Source of the DNA: CAYYFX01 sp046330135
Lineage (GTDB): Bacteria; ARS69
Assembly (NCBI GenBank): GCA_046330135.1
Contig: JAXLTI010000003.1
Span: forward strand, 558,001 to 622,000
DNA length: 64,000 nt
Direction of reading: 5' to 3'
Shown here: piece by piece, positions 1-9,229 of the stretch
How the letters are laid out: every line of letters begins with the position of its first letter
Numbering within the stretch: position 1 is the first letter of the stretch
Position numbers and translations under genes: made by a program
The notes under the pieces: generated by a model
The model's input: the letters and a program-made list of their open reading frames with translations, nothing else
What the model was told of the DNA's origin: nothing
Databases searched by the model: none

Positions 1-236
1 GACCGCTCAGCCTGACCCTCCGCGGGGAGTACTTCGCGGACCGGGACGGCGCGCGCACCGGCGTGTCGCAGCACCTCGCCGAAGCGACGCTCACCCCCGA
101 GCTCCGGCTCACGCCCCGGATGCTCGTTCGAGCCGATCTTCGCGTGGATCATTCGAACCGGGAGGTGTTCGAGAAGCGCGACGCCACCGCCAGGACGCAG
201 CCCACGCTGCTCCTCGACATGATCTACGCCTTCTGA
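1..236 (+). CDS. C-terminal end of an outer-membrane beta-barrel (porin-like) protein, 5' truncated
   Basis: Only the last 77 or so residues are in the window. They alternate polar and hydrophobic residues (LSLTLRGEYFADRD, TLTPELRLTPRMLVRADLRVD) like the last strands of a beta-barrel. The protein ends LLLDMIYAF, an aromatic C-terminus of the kind recognised by the BAM machinery. It most resembles OmpL-like/BBP2 porins, but too little is present to name a family. The gene is convergent with the response regulator downstream, 34 bp away. The barrel assignment is fairly safe; substrate and family are unknown. Confidence 0.6.
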   Translation, partial: PLSLTLRGEYFADRDGARTGVSQHLAEATLTPELRLTPRMLVRADLRVDHSNREVFEKRDATARTQPTLLLDMIYAF

Positions 237-270
237 CTTCTCGCGGGCACCGCGCCCTCCAGGGGCGGCG

Positions 271-1557
271 TCAACGGCGTCGCGAGCGCTTGCGCAGCTT
301 GCTCAGCAGGGTCTTGCGATCGATGCCGAGAATCTCGGCGGCGCGGGTCTTGTTGCCGGACGTCCGGCGGAGGGCACGCGCGATGTGCTCCGCCTCCACC
401 GCGGCCAGCGACAGATCCGCCGCGACGTCGCGCCCCGACGCCCCGGCGATCCAGGCGGGCAATTCGCTCGGAACGATCGGCCCCGACCGGCCGGCGAGCA
501 TGAGCTGCGCAGCCAGTTCGCGCAGCTCGCGCACGTTCCCCGGCCAGGGGTAGACCCGGAATGCCTGTTCCACCGCCTCGGTCAAGGTCCGGGCCGGAGT
601 GCCCGCCGAGGATGCGCTCTCGGCGAGAAAACGGTTCGCGAGCAGGACGACGTCGTCGCCCCGCTCGCGAAGCGGCGGGATCGTCACCGTCACGGCGAAA
701 CGGCGCAGCACCTCCGCGATCCTCCCGCCGAGCCGCGCCAGCTCGTCGGGGCTCGCCGCGACGGAAGCGACCACGCGCGCCGGCACACGTCCTCGTCCCC
801 GTTTGCCCTCCGGAAGCAGGCGCGCGGCAACGTGATCCAGCGCTTCGTGGCGTGCACGGTCGAGCGACGCGAGGTAAAGCGTGCCCTTCGCCCCTTCGCG
901 CCCGGCCGGAAGATCGGCCGTCTCCACCCAGGTCACGTCGGGGCCGACGCGCGAGAACGGACCGTCGCACCCGGCCAGCGCGTGGAGCGCGCGCGCCGCG
1001 GCCTCGCGTCCCGAGCCGGGCTCGCCGCGCAGCAGCACGGCCCCCTCCTGTCGCGCCGCCGCCCCCAGGGCGTCGAACAGCGTGCGCATCGCCTGGCAGC
1101 GGCCCAGCATTCCGTGGAGCTCGAACAGCCGTGCCGGTCCGCGCGCCGACTCCGTCGCCGGACGACGCGCCACCACGCGGCGCACCGCCTGGAACAGCTC
1201 TTCGTCGGTGAACGGCTTCGCGAGGTAGTCCCACGCGCCGACCTGCAGGGCCTCGACCGCGCCACCGATCGTGGCGTAACCCGTGATCACGATGATCTCG
1301 ACCTCGGGGCGCTGCGCGCGCACCTCGCGGATCAGCTCGATCCCGGACATTCCCGGCATGCGGATGTCGGTCACCAGGAGGTCCAAGCGCATCGAAGCGA
1401 GGATCGCGAGCGCGTCGGGCGCGCTCGAGGCCGTGAAGACTCGGTAGCCCTGGGATGCCAGGTTGCGCTGCAGCAGCTCGAGCGTGTCGGGAGCGTCGTC
1501 CACGACGAGCACGCGCACCTCGGTCGCGACGTCGCCGGTCGCTCTACCCTTCGCCAC
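271..1557 (-). CDS. NtrC-like response regulator with degenerate AAA+ domain
   Basis: 428 aa. A receiver domain (about residues 14-130) has the acidic pair D20/D21, phospho-acceptor D64 in TDIRMPG and K114 in AKPF. An NtrC-type AAA+ region (about 148-370) and a Fis-type HTH (NKTRAAEILGIDRKTLLSKL) at the C-terminus follow. The AAA+ part is eroded: the P-loop reads GEPGSGREAA (R for the Walker A Lys), the Walker B region reads GTLYLASLD without the D-E pair, and no GAFTGA sigma54-contact loop is visible. Conserved PLRERGDD and WPGNVREL segments remain. It starts at GTG with a GGGGAGG Shine-Dalgarno 5 nt upstream and overlaps the upstream kinase gene by 14 bp, so the two are coupled. It probably binds DNA under phosphorylation control without being a sigma54 ATPase. 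Confidence 0.85.
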   Translation of the reverse strand: MAKGRATGDVATEVRVLVVDDAPDTLELLQRNLASQGYRVFTASSAPDALAILASMRLDLLVTDIRMPGMSGIELIREVRAQRPEVEIIVITGYATIGGAVEALQVGAWDYLAKPFTDEELFQAVRRVVARRPATESARGPARLFELHGMLGRCQAMRTLFDALGAAARQEGAVLLRGEPGSGREAAARALHALAGCDGPFSRVGPDVTWVETADLPAGREGAKGTLYLASLDRARHEALDHVAARLLPEGKRGRGRVPARVVASVAASPDELARLGGRIAEVLRRFAVTVTIPPLRERGDDVVLLANRFLAESASSAGTPARTLTEAVEQAFRVYPWPGNVRELRELAAQLMLAGRSGPIVPSELPAWIAGASGRDVAADLSLAAVEAEHIARALRRTSGNKTRAAEILGIDRKTLLSKLRKRSRRR

Positions 1558-2716
1558 CGTGGCCTCCCCCCCGGGCCGCTGCGACCGGCAAGCGCATCAG
1601 GAACCGGCTGCCCTTCCCCGGTTCGCTCGCCGCTTCGATCGTTCCCCCGAGCGACGTCACGATACCGTGGGTCACCGCCAATCCCATGCCGGACCCCTGC
1701 CCGATGTCCCGCGTGGTGTAGAAGGGATCGAAGCAACGCGCCAGCACTTCGCTCGCCATGCCCTCCCCGTGGTCCTCGACGATCAACTCCACACCCGTGG
1801 CCGTCGCCCTCGTGGTCACTTCGAGCCGTCCACCGGCCGGCATCGCCTGGATGCCGTTCACGGCGACGTTCAAGAACGCTTGCCCCAGCAACGAGCGGTC
1901 AGCCGGCACGGAGGGCAGGTCCGGCGCCAACCCGAGGACGATCTTCACGCCGCCCCTCCGGCAGCGGCTCTCGAGCAGGAAGAGGGACTCCCGGATCAGT
2001 TCGTTCAGCTCCACCGGCTCTCCGCTGGCGGGCGCTTGCCGGGCGAAGAGGAGAAGTCGGCGGACGATGTCGCGCGCATGGAGAGAGGCTTTCACGACCT
2101 TGGCCAGATCCCGTCCCGTCTGGTCCGGGAGGCCGAAGCTCCGCTGCGCCAGCTGCGCGTAGCCGAGGATGGCGCCGAGCGGCTCGTTCAGCTCGTGGGC
2201 GAGCCCGGCCGCGAGCTGCCCGATCGTGCCGAGTCTCTCCGAGTGCCAGAGCTGCCGGCGCAGGCGCTCCTTCTCCTGGGAGATCTGCGCGCGCTCGACG
2301 AGCAGGCTGACCTGGCGCGCCACTTCTTGGATGAGGTCCCGCTCCTCGCGCAGGAACGGGCCTTCGTCCGCCGGCGGTCGATGCTCCCGATACACCACTT
2401 CGACGCAGCCGCGCGGTGCGCCGCCCACGAGGATCTCCGCCCACTGCTTCTCCGCATCCTCGCGGAAGCCGGGCGTCTCCCAGGTCCGCTCGTCGAGCGT
2501 GAGCCTTGCCTCGGCCACCTCCGGGTGCTGCCACGCTGCCGGGAGCAGGGCCGCAATGCCGCCAAGGGCTGCGTCGAGATCGTCGCCGGCGCGCTCGGCG
2601 AACCGGGCGATGCCGTAGAGGCACGTGAGCTCCTTGACTCGCTCGCGCAACGCCCATTCGATGCGCTCGGTTCCAGCCGCGCCGAGCTCGGGGTCCGGCC
2701 GTGCCTCAGCGCACAT
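1544..2716 (-). CDS. Soluble sensor histidine kinase, partner of the adjacent NtrC-like regulator
   Basis: About 390 aa from the preferred ATG (MCAEARP, GAGGG 5 nt upstream); an in-frame ATG at 2842 would add 42 Arg/Ala-rich residues. There is no membrane segment. A GAF-like region (ELTCLYGIARFAE onward) is followed by a short coiled coil, a HisKA domain with the phospho-His in LAHELNEPLGAILGY, and a HATPase_c domain with N, G1 (VEDHGEGM), F (FDPFYTTR) and G2 (GQGSGMGLA) boxes. This is the NtrB/ZraS style of kinase that pairs with NtrC-type regulators, and the overlapping response regulator fits. The signal is not evident; the GAF-like region suggests an intracellular ligand or redox cue. The start codon is the main uncertainty. 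Confidence 0.85.
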   Translation of the reverse strand: MCAEARPDPELGAAGTERIEWALRERVKELTCLYGIARFAERAGDDLDAALGGIAALLPAAWQHPEVAEARLTLDERTWETPGFREDAEKQWAEILVGGAPRGCVEVVYREHRPPADEGPFLREERDLIQEVARQVSLLVERAQISQEKERLRRQLWHSERLGTIGQLAAGLAHELNEPLGAILGYAQLAQRSFGLPDQTGRDLAKVVKASLHARDIVRRLLLFARQAPASGEPVELNELIRESLFLLESRCRRGGVKIVLGLAPDLPSVPADRSLLGQAFLNVAVNGIQAMPAGGRLEVTTRATATGVELIVEDHGEGMASEVLARCFDPFYTTRDIGQGSGMGLAVTHGIVTSLGGTIEAASEPGKGSRFLMRLPVAAARGGGHGGEG

Positions 2717-2892
2717 CGGGACCCTCGGTCGGCGGATCGGATCGAACGATGGCCGGGCGGCGCGCGCGGCCCGGAGTCGGAGGGCGGCCGCGTACATCTC
2801 TTCGAGAAGCCATCGTCTCTCGCATGCGAACCAGGCATGCAAAGATGGCCGGGATCGAGCGCCGGATCAAGAGGCCGCGAGCCCGACCACGG

Positions 2893-5595
2893 TCACCGCC
2901 GCAGCACGACCTTGCGCGTCTCCGTGGTGCGCCCGTCGGTCAACCGGACGAGGTACACGCCGCTGGCCACGCGGCCTCCGTCGGCGTCGCCGGCCGACCA
3001 AGTCACCGCGTGGTCGCCCTCGTCTTGCGGCCCGTCACGCAGGACGCGGACCAGGCGCCCGGCCGCGTCGTACACGGTCACGCCCACGCGCCTCGCCTCG
3101 GACAAGGAGTAGCGCACCACGACGTCCGCGCGGGCCGGCACGGGCCCCACGCTGACCCGGCTGACGGCACCCTCCGCCCAGCCCGGTGTGGCCACGGCCA
3201 CGGGGTCGGACATCGTCTCGCGTCCGGTCACGTCCACGAAGCCGAGGCGATAGGCGTAGTGCGTCGACGGGCGGACGGTGACGTCCCGATAGGACAGCTC
3301 CCCCCGGCCGAACGCGGCCGCCGCGCTGATCTTCGAGTACGAGCCTCCCCATCCCTCCGCCCGATAGACGTCGAACGCCCGCCGGCCCGAGCTGAGCCAG
3401 CGCAGCTCCACCGCTCGAGTCACCACCGTCGCCGACAGTCCCGAGATCTCGAGGGCCGTGGCCGGCGCGCGCGTCATCAACGCGAAGCGGGGCCGGAGCT
3501 GCCCGGCCAGCCGACCGAACAGTCCCCCGACGCAGACGTCGTTCTCCTGGATCGCCAGCGCGCAGACGGTGCTGTCCGCGTCCGTCGTCACCGCGGTGAC
3601 GCCGCCGCTCGTCGCGCTCACCTCGGCGAGATGATTGCGCGGCTCCCCGCCGAGGCTCATGAACGTGCCGCCCACGTACACCACATCCGGGGCCGCCGCC
3701 AGAGCCAGAACGCTGTCGCTCGCGCCCGGATTCCACCCGCTCACCTGGCCCGTCGCGGCGTCGACCGCGGCCACTCGGCTCCGGGGCAGCGCGCCCACGG
3801 CGGTGAATGCTCCGCCCACGTACAACGTGCTGCCGCTCGAGGACAGCGCGAAGACGGCACCGTTCGCGCCGGGATTCCACGCCATCGGCAGGCCCGTGCT
3901 CGCATCGATGGCCGCCAGGCACCCGCGCGTCTGCCCGTGAACGGTGGCGAAGTCACCGCCGGCGTACACCGTGTCGCCGCTCACGACGAGGGCTCGGACC
4001 GTGCTGTTCGCGTTCGGATTCCATGCCGTGGCCAAGCCGTTCGAATCGAGCGCCGCGAGGTGACTTCGCACCTGACCGCCGATGCTCGTGAAGCCGCCTC
4101 CCGCGTACACCGTGCCGCCGCTCGTGGCGAGCGTGCGGACCATGCCGTTCGCGTCCGGGTCCCACGCCGCCAGGTCTCCCGTCTCCGCCCCGAGGGCGAC
4201 GATCCGATTCCGCGTGGTGCCGTTCACCGTCGTGAATTGCCCGCCCGCGTAGACCAAGCCGCCGGCAAGTGCGAGCGCGCGAACCACTCCGTTCGTGCTC
4301 GGACTCCACGAAGCGACCGCTCCGCTCACGGCATCCACCGCGGCGAGGTCGGTCCGTGGCTGACCGCCGATCATCGAGAACGTGCCGCCCACGTAGACCG
4401 CGCCGGCGCTCACCGCCAGACACTCGATCACGCCATCCCCGCCGGGATCCCATGCCGTGGCCAACCCCGTCGTCGCGTCGAGCGCGGCCACGCCTTCGCG
4501 GGGCTGACCGCCGATTCTCGTGAACTGTCCGCCCGCGTACACCGTCCCGCCGCTCACCGCCAGAGACAGGACCGCGAGATTCGCGTCGGGATCCCAGGCC
4601 GTGGCCGATGCCGTCACCGCATCGATCGCCGCGAGAAACGCCAGGGGCTGGCCGCTGATGGCCGGGAAGTAGCCGCCGACGTACACGGTCCTCCCGCTGA
4701 GCGCGAGCGCGCAGACCCTCGAGGTGGGCACGGGATTCCAGGACGTGGCCGCTCCGGTCCCCGCATCCAGCGCCGCGAGGTTCGTCCGCGCCTGGCCTCC
4801 GATCTCCTGGAACCAGCCGCCCGCGTACACGGTGCCGCCGCTCACGAGCAGAGCGTCGACCGTGGTTCCGGCCGGCACGTCCCCGCCCGGATTCCATGGC
4901 GTCGCGGCGCCCGTCAGGTCCAGCGCCGCGACGAGGTAGCGCGTTTGACCGCCGATGCTGTGGAAGGAGCCGCCCGCGTACACCGTCCCGCCGCTCAGCG
5001 CGAGCACGGCGACCGTGTCGTCCGCGGTCGGGTTCCACGACGTGGCCGCTCCGGTCGAGGCGCTGACGGCGGCGATGCGAGGTCGATCCTGCCCGCCCAC
5101 CGTCGTGAACGCTCCGCCCACGTACACGGTGCTCCCGATCCACGCCAAGGAACGCACCTCGCCATTCGCGTTCGGCGCCCAAGCGGCGACGCTTCCGTCC
5201 GCGAGAATATGCGCGAGATTCGAGCGCGCCACGCCGTCGACGTGAGTGAAGTCGCCCCCGATGAACCATCCTCCCGCGCCGTCCGCGACCACCGCACGAA
5301 CCGAGCCCACGATCCGCGGGACGGGCTCGACGAGGACACCGGTCGCGGCGCTCAACCGCGCGCCGCCGCCCGTCACGGGGCCGACCCGCGTGAAGTCACC
5401 GCCCAGGTAGAGCAGATCGCCGCCCCGCGCGACCGCATACACGGGGCCGTTCGTCACCGAGAGCAGCGTGTCGACGACGGCTTGCGCTCTTCCGGAGGTG
5501 GGGCAGCCGACTCCGATCAGCACCACGAGGACCGGCAAGAGAGCGCTCGACTTCAGCGGCCCGCGCTGCCCCTGTCGACCTGGCCCGATCGACAT
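2893..5595 (-). CDS. Secreted beta-propeller repeat protein with FlgD-like/T9SS-type C-terminal domain
   Basis: About 900 aa from an ATG with AGGAG 8 nt upstream; an upstream in-frame ATG at 5637 would put a charged extension before the signal peptide. The N-terminus is a Sec signal with probable cleavage after AQA. The body carries about 14 tandem repeats of roughly 42 residues with consensus VYAGGxFTxIGGQxRxxLAALD followed by a WNPxAN turn, as in DUF5122/delta-60-type beta-propellers. Next come a fibronectin-like segment and a C-terminal domain (RYSLSEARRVGVTVYDAAG, SGVYLVRL) ending KVVLRR, as in T9SS cargo. It is a paralogue of the protein at 25390-27810. Likely an outer-surface or exported protein; ligand unknown. 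Confidence 0.85.
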   Translation of the reverse strand: MSIGPGRQGQRGPLKSSALLPVLVVLIGVGCPTSGRAQAVVDTLLSVTNGPVYAVARGGDLLYLGGDFTRVGPVTGGGARLSAATGVLVEPVPRIVGSVRAVVADGAGGWFIGGDFTHVDGVARSNLAHILADGSVAAWAPNANGEVRSLAWIGSTVYVGGAFTTVGGQDRPRIAAVSASTGAATSWNPTADDTVAVLALSGGTVYAGGSFHSIGGQTRYLVAALDLTGAATPWNPGGDVPAGTTVDALLVSGGTVYAGGWFQEIGGQARTNLAALDAGTGAATSWNPVPTSRVCALALSGRTVYVGGYFPAISGQPLAFLAAIDAVTASATAWDPDANLAVLSLAVSGGTVYAGGQFTRIGGQPREGVAALDATTGLATAWDPGGDGVIECLAVSAGAVYVGGTFSMIGGQPRTDLAAVDAVSGAVASWSPSTNGVVRALALAGGLVYAGGQFTTVNGTTRNRIVALGAETGDLAAWDPDANGMVRTLATSGGTVYAGGGFTSIGGQVRSHLAALDSNGLATAWNPNANSTVRALVVSGDTVYAGGDFATVHGQTRGCLAAIDASTGLPMAWNPGANGAVFALSSSGSTLYVGGAFTAVGALPRSRVAAVDAATGQVSGWNPGASDSVLALAAAPDVVYVGGTFMSLGGEPRNHLAEVSATSGGVTAVTTDADSTVCALAIQENDVCVGGLFGRLAGQLRPRFALMTRAPATALEISGLSATVVTRAVELRWLSSGRRAFDVYRAEGWGGSYSKISAAAAFGRGELSYRDVTVRPSTHYAYRLGFVDVTGRETMSDPVAVATPGWAEGAVSRVSVGPVPARADVVVRYSLSEARRVGVTVYDAAGRLVRVLRDGPQDEGDHAVTWSAGDADGGRVASGVYLVRLTDGRTTETRKVVLRR

Positions 5596-5870
5596 GCAGA
5601 TCTCCTCGCGGCGATCGTGCGGACGCATGAAACGCAAAGGCCCCGGCGGAGCGAGTCCACGCGGGGCACTGCAAACAACCGCGCTCGGGCGGAGCTCGCT
5701 CCCGAAGCGACCTGTGACACGGATGCTACTCCCGCGACTCCCCCCGGTACAACAGGGACCCGCGGCGGGAGGCGCTTCGGCGACGGTTCCCGCGGGAGGC
5801 GCCCCTCCGATGGCTGCGCCCGGGAAGCCGTGCTAGCTTCTCGAGAGAATCGAAGCCGGGGGGAGCGACG

Positions 5871-6239
5871 TTGCAGCGGTTCCTCACTCATTGGTTCGTG
5901 ATGGCGGTGGCCCTCGGCGTCACGGCGTGGATTCTGCCGGGCGTGCACCTCGCCTCGATCGGCGCGCTCCTCGTGGCGGCCCTCGTGCTCGGCTTCCTGA
6001 ACGCCGTGCTGAAGCCGGTCCTGGTCCTCCTCACGCTTCCCATCACGATCCTCACCCTGGGGGTCTTCTACCTCGTCCTGAACGCGATCCTCTTCGCGCT
6101 GGGCGCCACTCTCGTGCCGGGTTTCCGGGTGGACGGGTTCGGATGGGCCTTCCTGGGCGCTCTCGTCATGAGCCTCGTCTCGACCTTCCTCGGGACGTTC
6201 GTCTCGAAAGAGCCCAAAGTGCGAGTGACGCGGGATTGA
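5871..6239 (+). CDS. Phage holin family IV (YvlD-like) small membrane protein
   Basis: 122 aa, almost entirely four transmembrane helices: FVMAVALGVTAWILPG, IGALLVAALVLGFLNAVL, TLPITILTLGVFYLVLNAIL and FGWAFLGALVMSLVSTFLG. The FLNAVLKPVLVLLTLP segment is typical of the Phage_holin_4_2 (PF04020) family, which includes chromosomal YvlD-like proteins unrelated to lysis. The start is TTG with GGGGAG 5 nt upstream; the first in-frame ATG is codon 10. It stands alone, divergent from the beta-propeller gene. Function in non-phage genomes is unclear. Confidence 0.85.
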   Translation: MQRFLTHWFVMAVALGVTAWILPGVHLASIGALLVAALVLGFLNAVLKPVLVLLTLPITILTLGVFYLVLNAILFALGATLVPGFRVDGFGWAFLGALVMSLVSTFLGTFVSKEPKVRVTRD

Positions 6240-6281
6240 CTTCGCCGCCCACCCCGTCTCGTTCAGCCCCCGATATGACGA

Positions 6282-7022
6282 TCATCGATACGACGCCTTC
6301 ACGAGGCCCCAACCGGTCGGTTCAGTCGCCAGCGGCGGGCATGCGCACGCCACCTCGAGCCAGTCGAGCGTGATTCCCGCCGGAGGCGCGTCCGCGAGCA
6401 CCGTGGTCAGGGTCGCGTCCGTCGCGAAGGCGGGGTGAGCGAACGCGTCCTGGCGCCGCTCGAAGTAGCCGGGCGACATGATCTGCATCACGCGGCCGCT
6501 CTCGTTCCACTGGATCTCCACGCGATGGCAGACTCCCGGCTGCCACGAGTCCCTCGCGGATTTCAGCGACCACGCCGGACTCACGAAGGGATCCTCCTGG
6601 ACGAACCAGAGCTTGCCGTCCGTGGGCTCCAATCGGATGCTGAAGTCGCCGACGAGGTGGCCGACGCGGTTCGAGTTGATGATGATGACGGGGTCGGGGT
6701 TCGTGCCGTCCGCTCCGAACGCCGCGCCGAGCTCGAACTGGAACGAGATCGTCCCGGTCGTCATCTCACCGATCGGCGGGTACGTGCCGTAGCTCGCCGG
6801 ATCACCCGTGAAGAGACCCTGGCTCCCGCAGGCCGGCGCGAACGTCGCGCCGCCGTAGAGCGTGATCGGATGACCGCCCATCTCGTCGCTGGCGCTGCCG
6901 TCGAACAGCCATCGAGCGATGGCGACGCGGCCGGTTCCTTCGTCGCCCAGCGCCCCGACGACCATCGCCATCTGCAAGAGCCATGCGACACCGCCCGTGC
7001 GCAGGGCCGTGTTCCGTGACAT
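6282..7022 (-). CDS. Secreted LamG/concanavalin-like protein with PTGWG...YR C-terminal tail
   Basis: 246 aa. An ATG with GGAGG 7 nt upstream leads into a signal peptide (VAWLLQMAMVVGALG). The body looks like a LamG/concanavalin-A jelly roll: WLFDGSASDEMGGHPITLYGGA near the start, then beta-rich strands with a few Cys. The last residues, PTGWGLVKASYR, match the tail of the four paralogues at 50.6-55.7 kb although the rest of the protein is unrelated. This points to a shared C-terminal signal rather than common ancestry of the whole protein. No catalytic residues are recognised. Exact function unknown. Confidence 0.7.
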   Translation of the reverse strand: MSRNTALRTGGVAWLLQMAMVVGALGDEGTGRVAIARWLFDGSASDEMGGHPITLYGGATFAPACGSQGLFTGDPASYGTYPPIGEMTTGTISFQFELGAAFGADGTNPDPVIIINSNRVGHLVGDFSIRLEPTDGKLWFVQEDPFVSPAWSLKSARDSWQPGVCHRVEIQWNESGRVMQIMSPGYFERRQDAFAHPAFATDATLTTVLADAPPAGITLDWLEVACACPPLATEPTGWGLVKASYR

Positions 7023-7211
7023 CGCCGTACCTCCGCGGTTGCCGCCGTGCCCACGACTCGTCCGGCCGGAGCCCCGGGCGGATCGTGGAAGCCTGATCCG
7101 ATTCGCGTGGGATCACCATGACGGCCGTCATGTCCGGAGATGCTTCTCGTCAGGTCGGGCGGGGCCGGGAAAGCGGGAGGAGCGACGAAGCGCCGCGCAC
7201 GCAGGGGGCGC

Positions 7212-8438
7212 TCAGGCGGAGCCGTCGCTCGCCAGGACGAGCGACGCCCGCGTGCCCCGCGGCTCGGCGGGCTCCACGGAGAGACGCCACCCATGCCGCT
7301 CGGCGAGCGTCTGCGCGATCAGGAGCCCGAGCCCGCGCCCGCGCGGCTCTCCCGCCGCGGGCCAGCCCGCGGGAAGGCCCTCGCCGTCGTCCACGATCGT
7401 CACGCCGGCCGCGTCGGCCTCGATGCGAACCTCCCCCTGGGGCGCGGCGCGAAGCGCATTGCGGAGCAGATTCGTGAATACGATGGCCAGAGCCGCAGGC
7501 TCCACGCGCGCTTCCGCGGGCGACTTCCAGTCCCACACGACGCGCGCCGTTCCTTCGCGGAGATAGGGCTCGGCGGCCGCGGGCAGCAGATCGCGCAGGT
7601 CTACGAGCGTCGACGCCGCCGGCGCTCGCGCCGGCGACAAGGCCAGGAGCGCCTCGAGGTCCTCCTGCGCGCGACGTGCCGCTCGTTCCATGCGATCGAT
7701 GATCGGGCTCGGAGCGTCGCCGCGCTCGCGAAGCACGTCGATCGCCCCGCGAACGACCGCCAGCGGGGTGCGCAGCTCGTGGCTCGCGGCGTCCGCGAAC
7801 GCCCGCTCGCGCTGCAGCACGTGGTCCAGCTCCTGGACCAGCGCGTTGACGGCGTCCGGGATCACGTCCACGTCGACGTCCCCGGTGCGCGCCAACGGCC
7901 GCTGCGTGGGTCGAAGCGGGTCGATGCCCCGCATCTGCTCTACCAAGCCCGCGAGCGGGCTCAAGGTCCGCCGGGCCAGCCTCCCCGCCACCCACCACGC
8001 GGCGACCGAGGCCGTCGCGACGCCGGCGATCAGGGAGAGCAGCAGCGAGTGCTCTCGGTGCTCCGCGAGGGTCATGTCGTGCGTCAGGATGTGCACGCCG
8101 CCGGCGCCGTCCGCCGCCGTCAGCGCCTGCAGGATCTTGCCCTCGAAGCGGAGACGCCGGAACGTGCCGGCCGGCAGCTCCGCGAGACCCGCGGGCGCCG
8201 CGCCGGCCGGGAAGTAGCGCAGGTTCGTCGAGAGGGGCGCGACGTGCTCCCCTCGGTTCTCGTGCTCCATGAGCACGCCGAGCTCCTCGCTCATCTCGCC
8301 CCGAAGCGCGGTCTGCTCGATCAGGTGCTCGGTGAAGAGATACACGCCGCCGAGGCTCGTCACGGCCAGCGCCGACAATCCCGCGAGCGACACGGCGAGC
8401 CGGTGTCTCAGCGAGCCCCCGGCGACGCTCGAGATCAT
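7212..8438 (-). CDS. Membrane sensor histidine kinase of an OmpR-type pair
   Basis: 408 aa. It starts at the ATG that overlaps the response regulator stop (ATGA). Two membrane helices (LAVSLAGLSALAVTSLGGVYL and SLLLSLIAGVATASVAAWWVAG) flank a periplasmic sensor of about 100 residues. A HAMP-like linker, HisKA (phospho-His in ASHELRTPLAVVRG) and HATPase_c (NLLRNALRAAP, DDGEGLPAG, GRGLGLLIAQTLAERHGW) follow. The region around the first helix and the dimerisation motif fit EnvZ/QseC-like kinases. It is translationally coupled to the OmpR-like regulator, and the pair is divergent from a TonB receptor it may control. The ligand is unknown. Confidence 0.9.
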   Translation of the reverse strand: MISSVAGGSLRHRLAVSLAGLSALAVTSLGGVYLFTEHLIEQTALRGEMSEELGVLMEHENRGEHVAPLSTNLRYFPAGAAPAGLAELPAGTFRRLRFEGKILQALTAADGAGGVHILTHDMTLAEHREHSLLLSLIAGVATASVAAWWVAGRLARRTLSPLAGLVEQMRGIDPLRPTQRPLARTGDVDVDVIPDAVNALVQELDHVLQRERAFADAASHELRTPLAVVRGAIDVLRERGDAPSPIIDRMERAARRAQEDLEALLALSPARAPAASTLVDLRDLLPAAAEPYLREGTARVVWDWKSPAEARVEPAALAIVFTNLLRNALRAAPQGEVRIEADAAGVTIVDDGEGLPAGWPAAGEPRGRGLGLLIAQTLAERHGWRLSVEPAEPRGTRASLVLASDGSA

Positions 8439-9103
8439 CGCTCCGCCACGAGGCGCCAGCCGCCGCCCCGCACGGTGCGGAGGAGAGGTGTCGCGAACGG
8501 TCGATCCAACACGAGGCGCAGCTCGTGGATGTGCGCGCGGAGGGCGTCGACGTGCGAGTCGCCCCAAATCAGCTCGCACAGCTCCGCGCGGCTGACCACG
8601 CGATCCTGATGACGCAGCAAGTGCTCGAGGATCCGCCGCAGCGTGGGACTCAGCTCCAGACGCGATCCCGCGCGGGTCGCCGTGAGCGTGGCGGGATCGT
8701 ACTCGAGGTCGGCGAATCGCAGCTTCGCTGGGGTCAGGCGCCGGCTGGCCCGCCGATGGAGCGCCTCGAGGCGGGCCACCAGCTCGTCCATGGCGAACGG
8801 CTTCACGAGATAGTCGTCCGCGCCCGCCGCCAGGCCCTCGACACGCTGATCCACCGCGTCCAACGCGGTGAGCATCAGGATCGGCGTGGCATCCCCCTGC
8901 TTGCGCAGGGTGCGGCACACGCTCGCCCCGTCGAGACCCGGGAGCAGGCGATCCAGCACGATCGCGTCGAAGGTCTGCGTGGTGGCCAGCTCCTCGCCAT
9001 GCCGGCCCGAGGCCGCGAAGTCGACGGAATGCCCCCGCAGCTCCAGGAAATCCCCGAGGTTCGCGGCCAGATCGGGGTCGTCTTCCACCACCAGGATTCT
9101 CAC
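8435..9103 (-). CDS. OmpR/PhoB-family response regulator
   Basis: 222 aa. The receiver domain has E7-D8-D9, phospho-acceptor D51 in VLDRLLPG and K101 in VKPF. The C-terminal winged helix runs from about residue 125 (LRFADLEYDPATLTATRAG) to the wing (LLRTVRGGGWRLV). The start is GTG at VRILVVEDD; upstream codons in the same frame are not coding. Its TGA overlaps the kinase ATG. The 126-bp divergent gap to the TonB receptor makes that receptor a candidate target. Confidence 0.92.
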   Translation of the reverse strand: MRILVVEDDPDLAANLGDFLELRGHSVDFAASGRHGEELATTQTFDAIVLDRLLPGLDGASVCRTLRKQGDATPILMLTALDAVDQRVEGLAAGADDYLVKPFAMDELVARLEALHRRASRRLTPAKLRFADLEYDPATLTATRAGSRLELSPTLRRILEHLLRHQDRVVSRAELCELIWGDSHVDALRAHIHELRLVLDRPFATPLLRTVRGGGWRLVAER

Positions 9104-9229
9104 GGGGCGCCTGCCTTCTGACGAGATTCTGACGCTCGTAATGCTACACCTGCCGGGATCATCTCGGGGATGACGCGCGCCGGCAAGCCGCTTCCCGACG
9201 AAGAGTAGCGAACGGATGAGGGAAGCCTG

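Noticed and set aside
5488..5595. Lipoprotein signal in the first beta-propeller protein (LIGVGC)
   Set aside because: The -3 residue is Gly rather than Leu, and a good signal peptidase I site (AQA) follows.
2701..5901. 1066-residue plus-strand open frame opposite the first beta-propeller gene
   Set aside because: It is the antisense shadow of the repeat protein: Arg/His/Pro-rich, no ribosome site, and repeats mirror the real gene. The same applies to 25381-28551.
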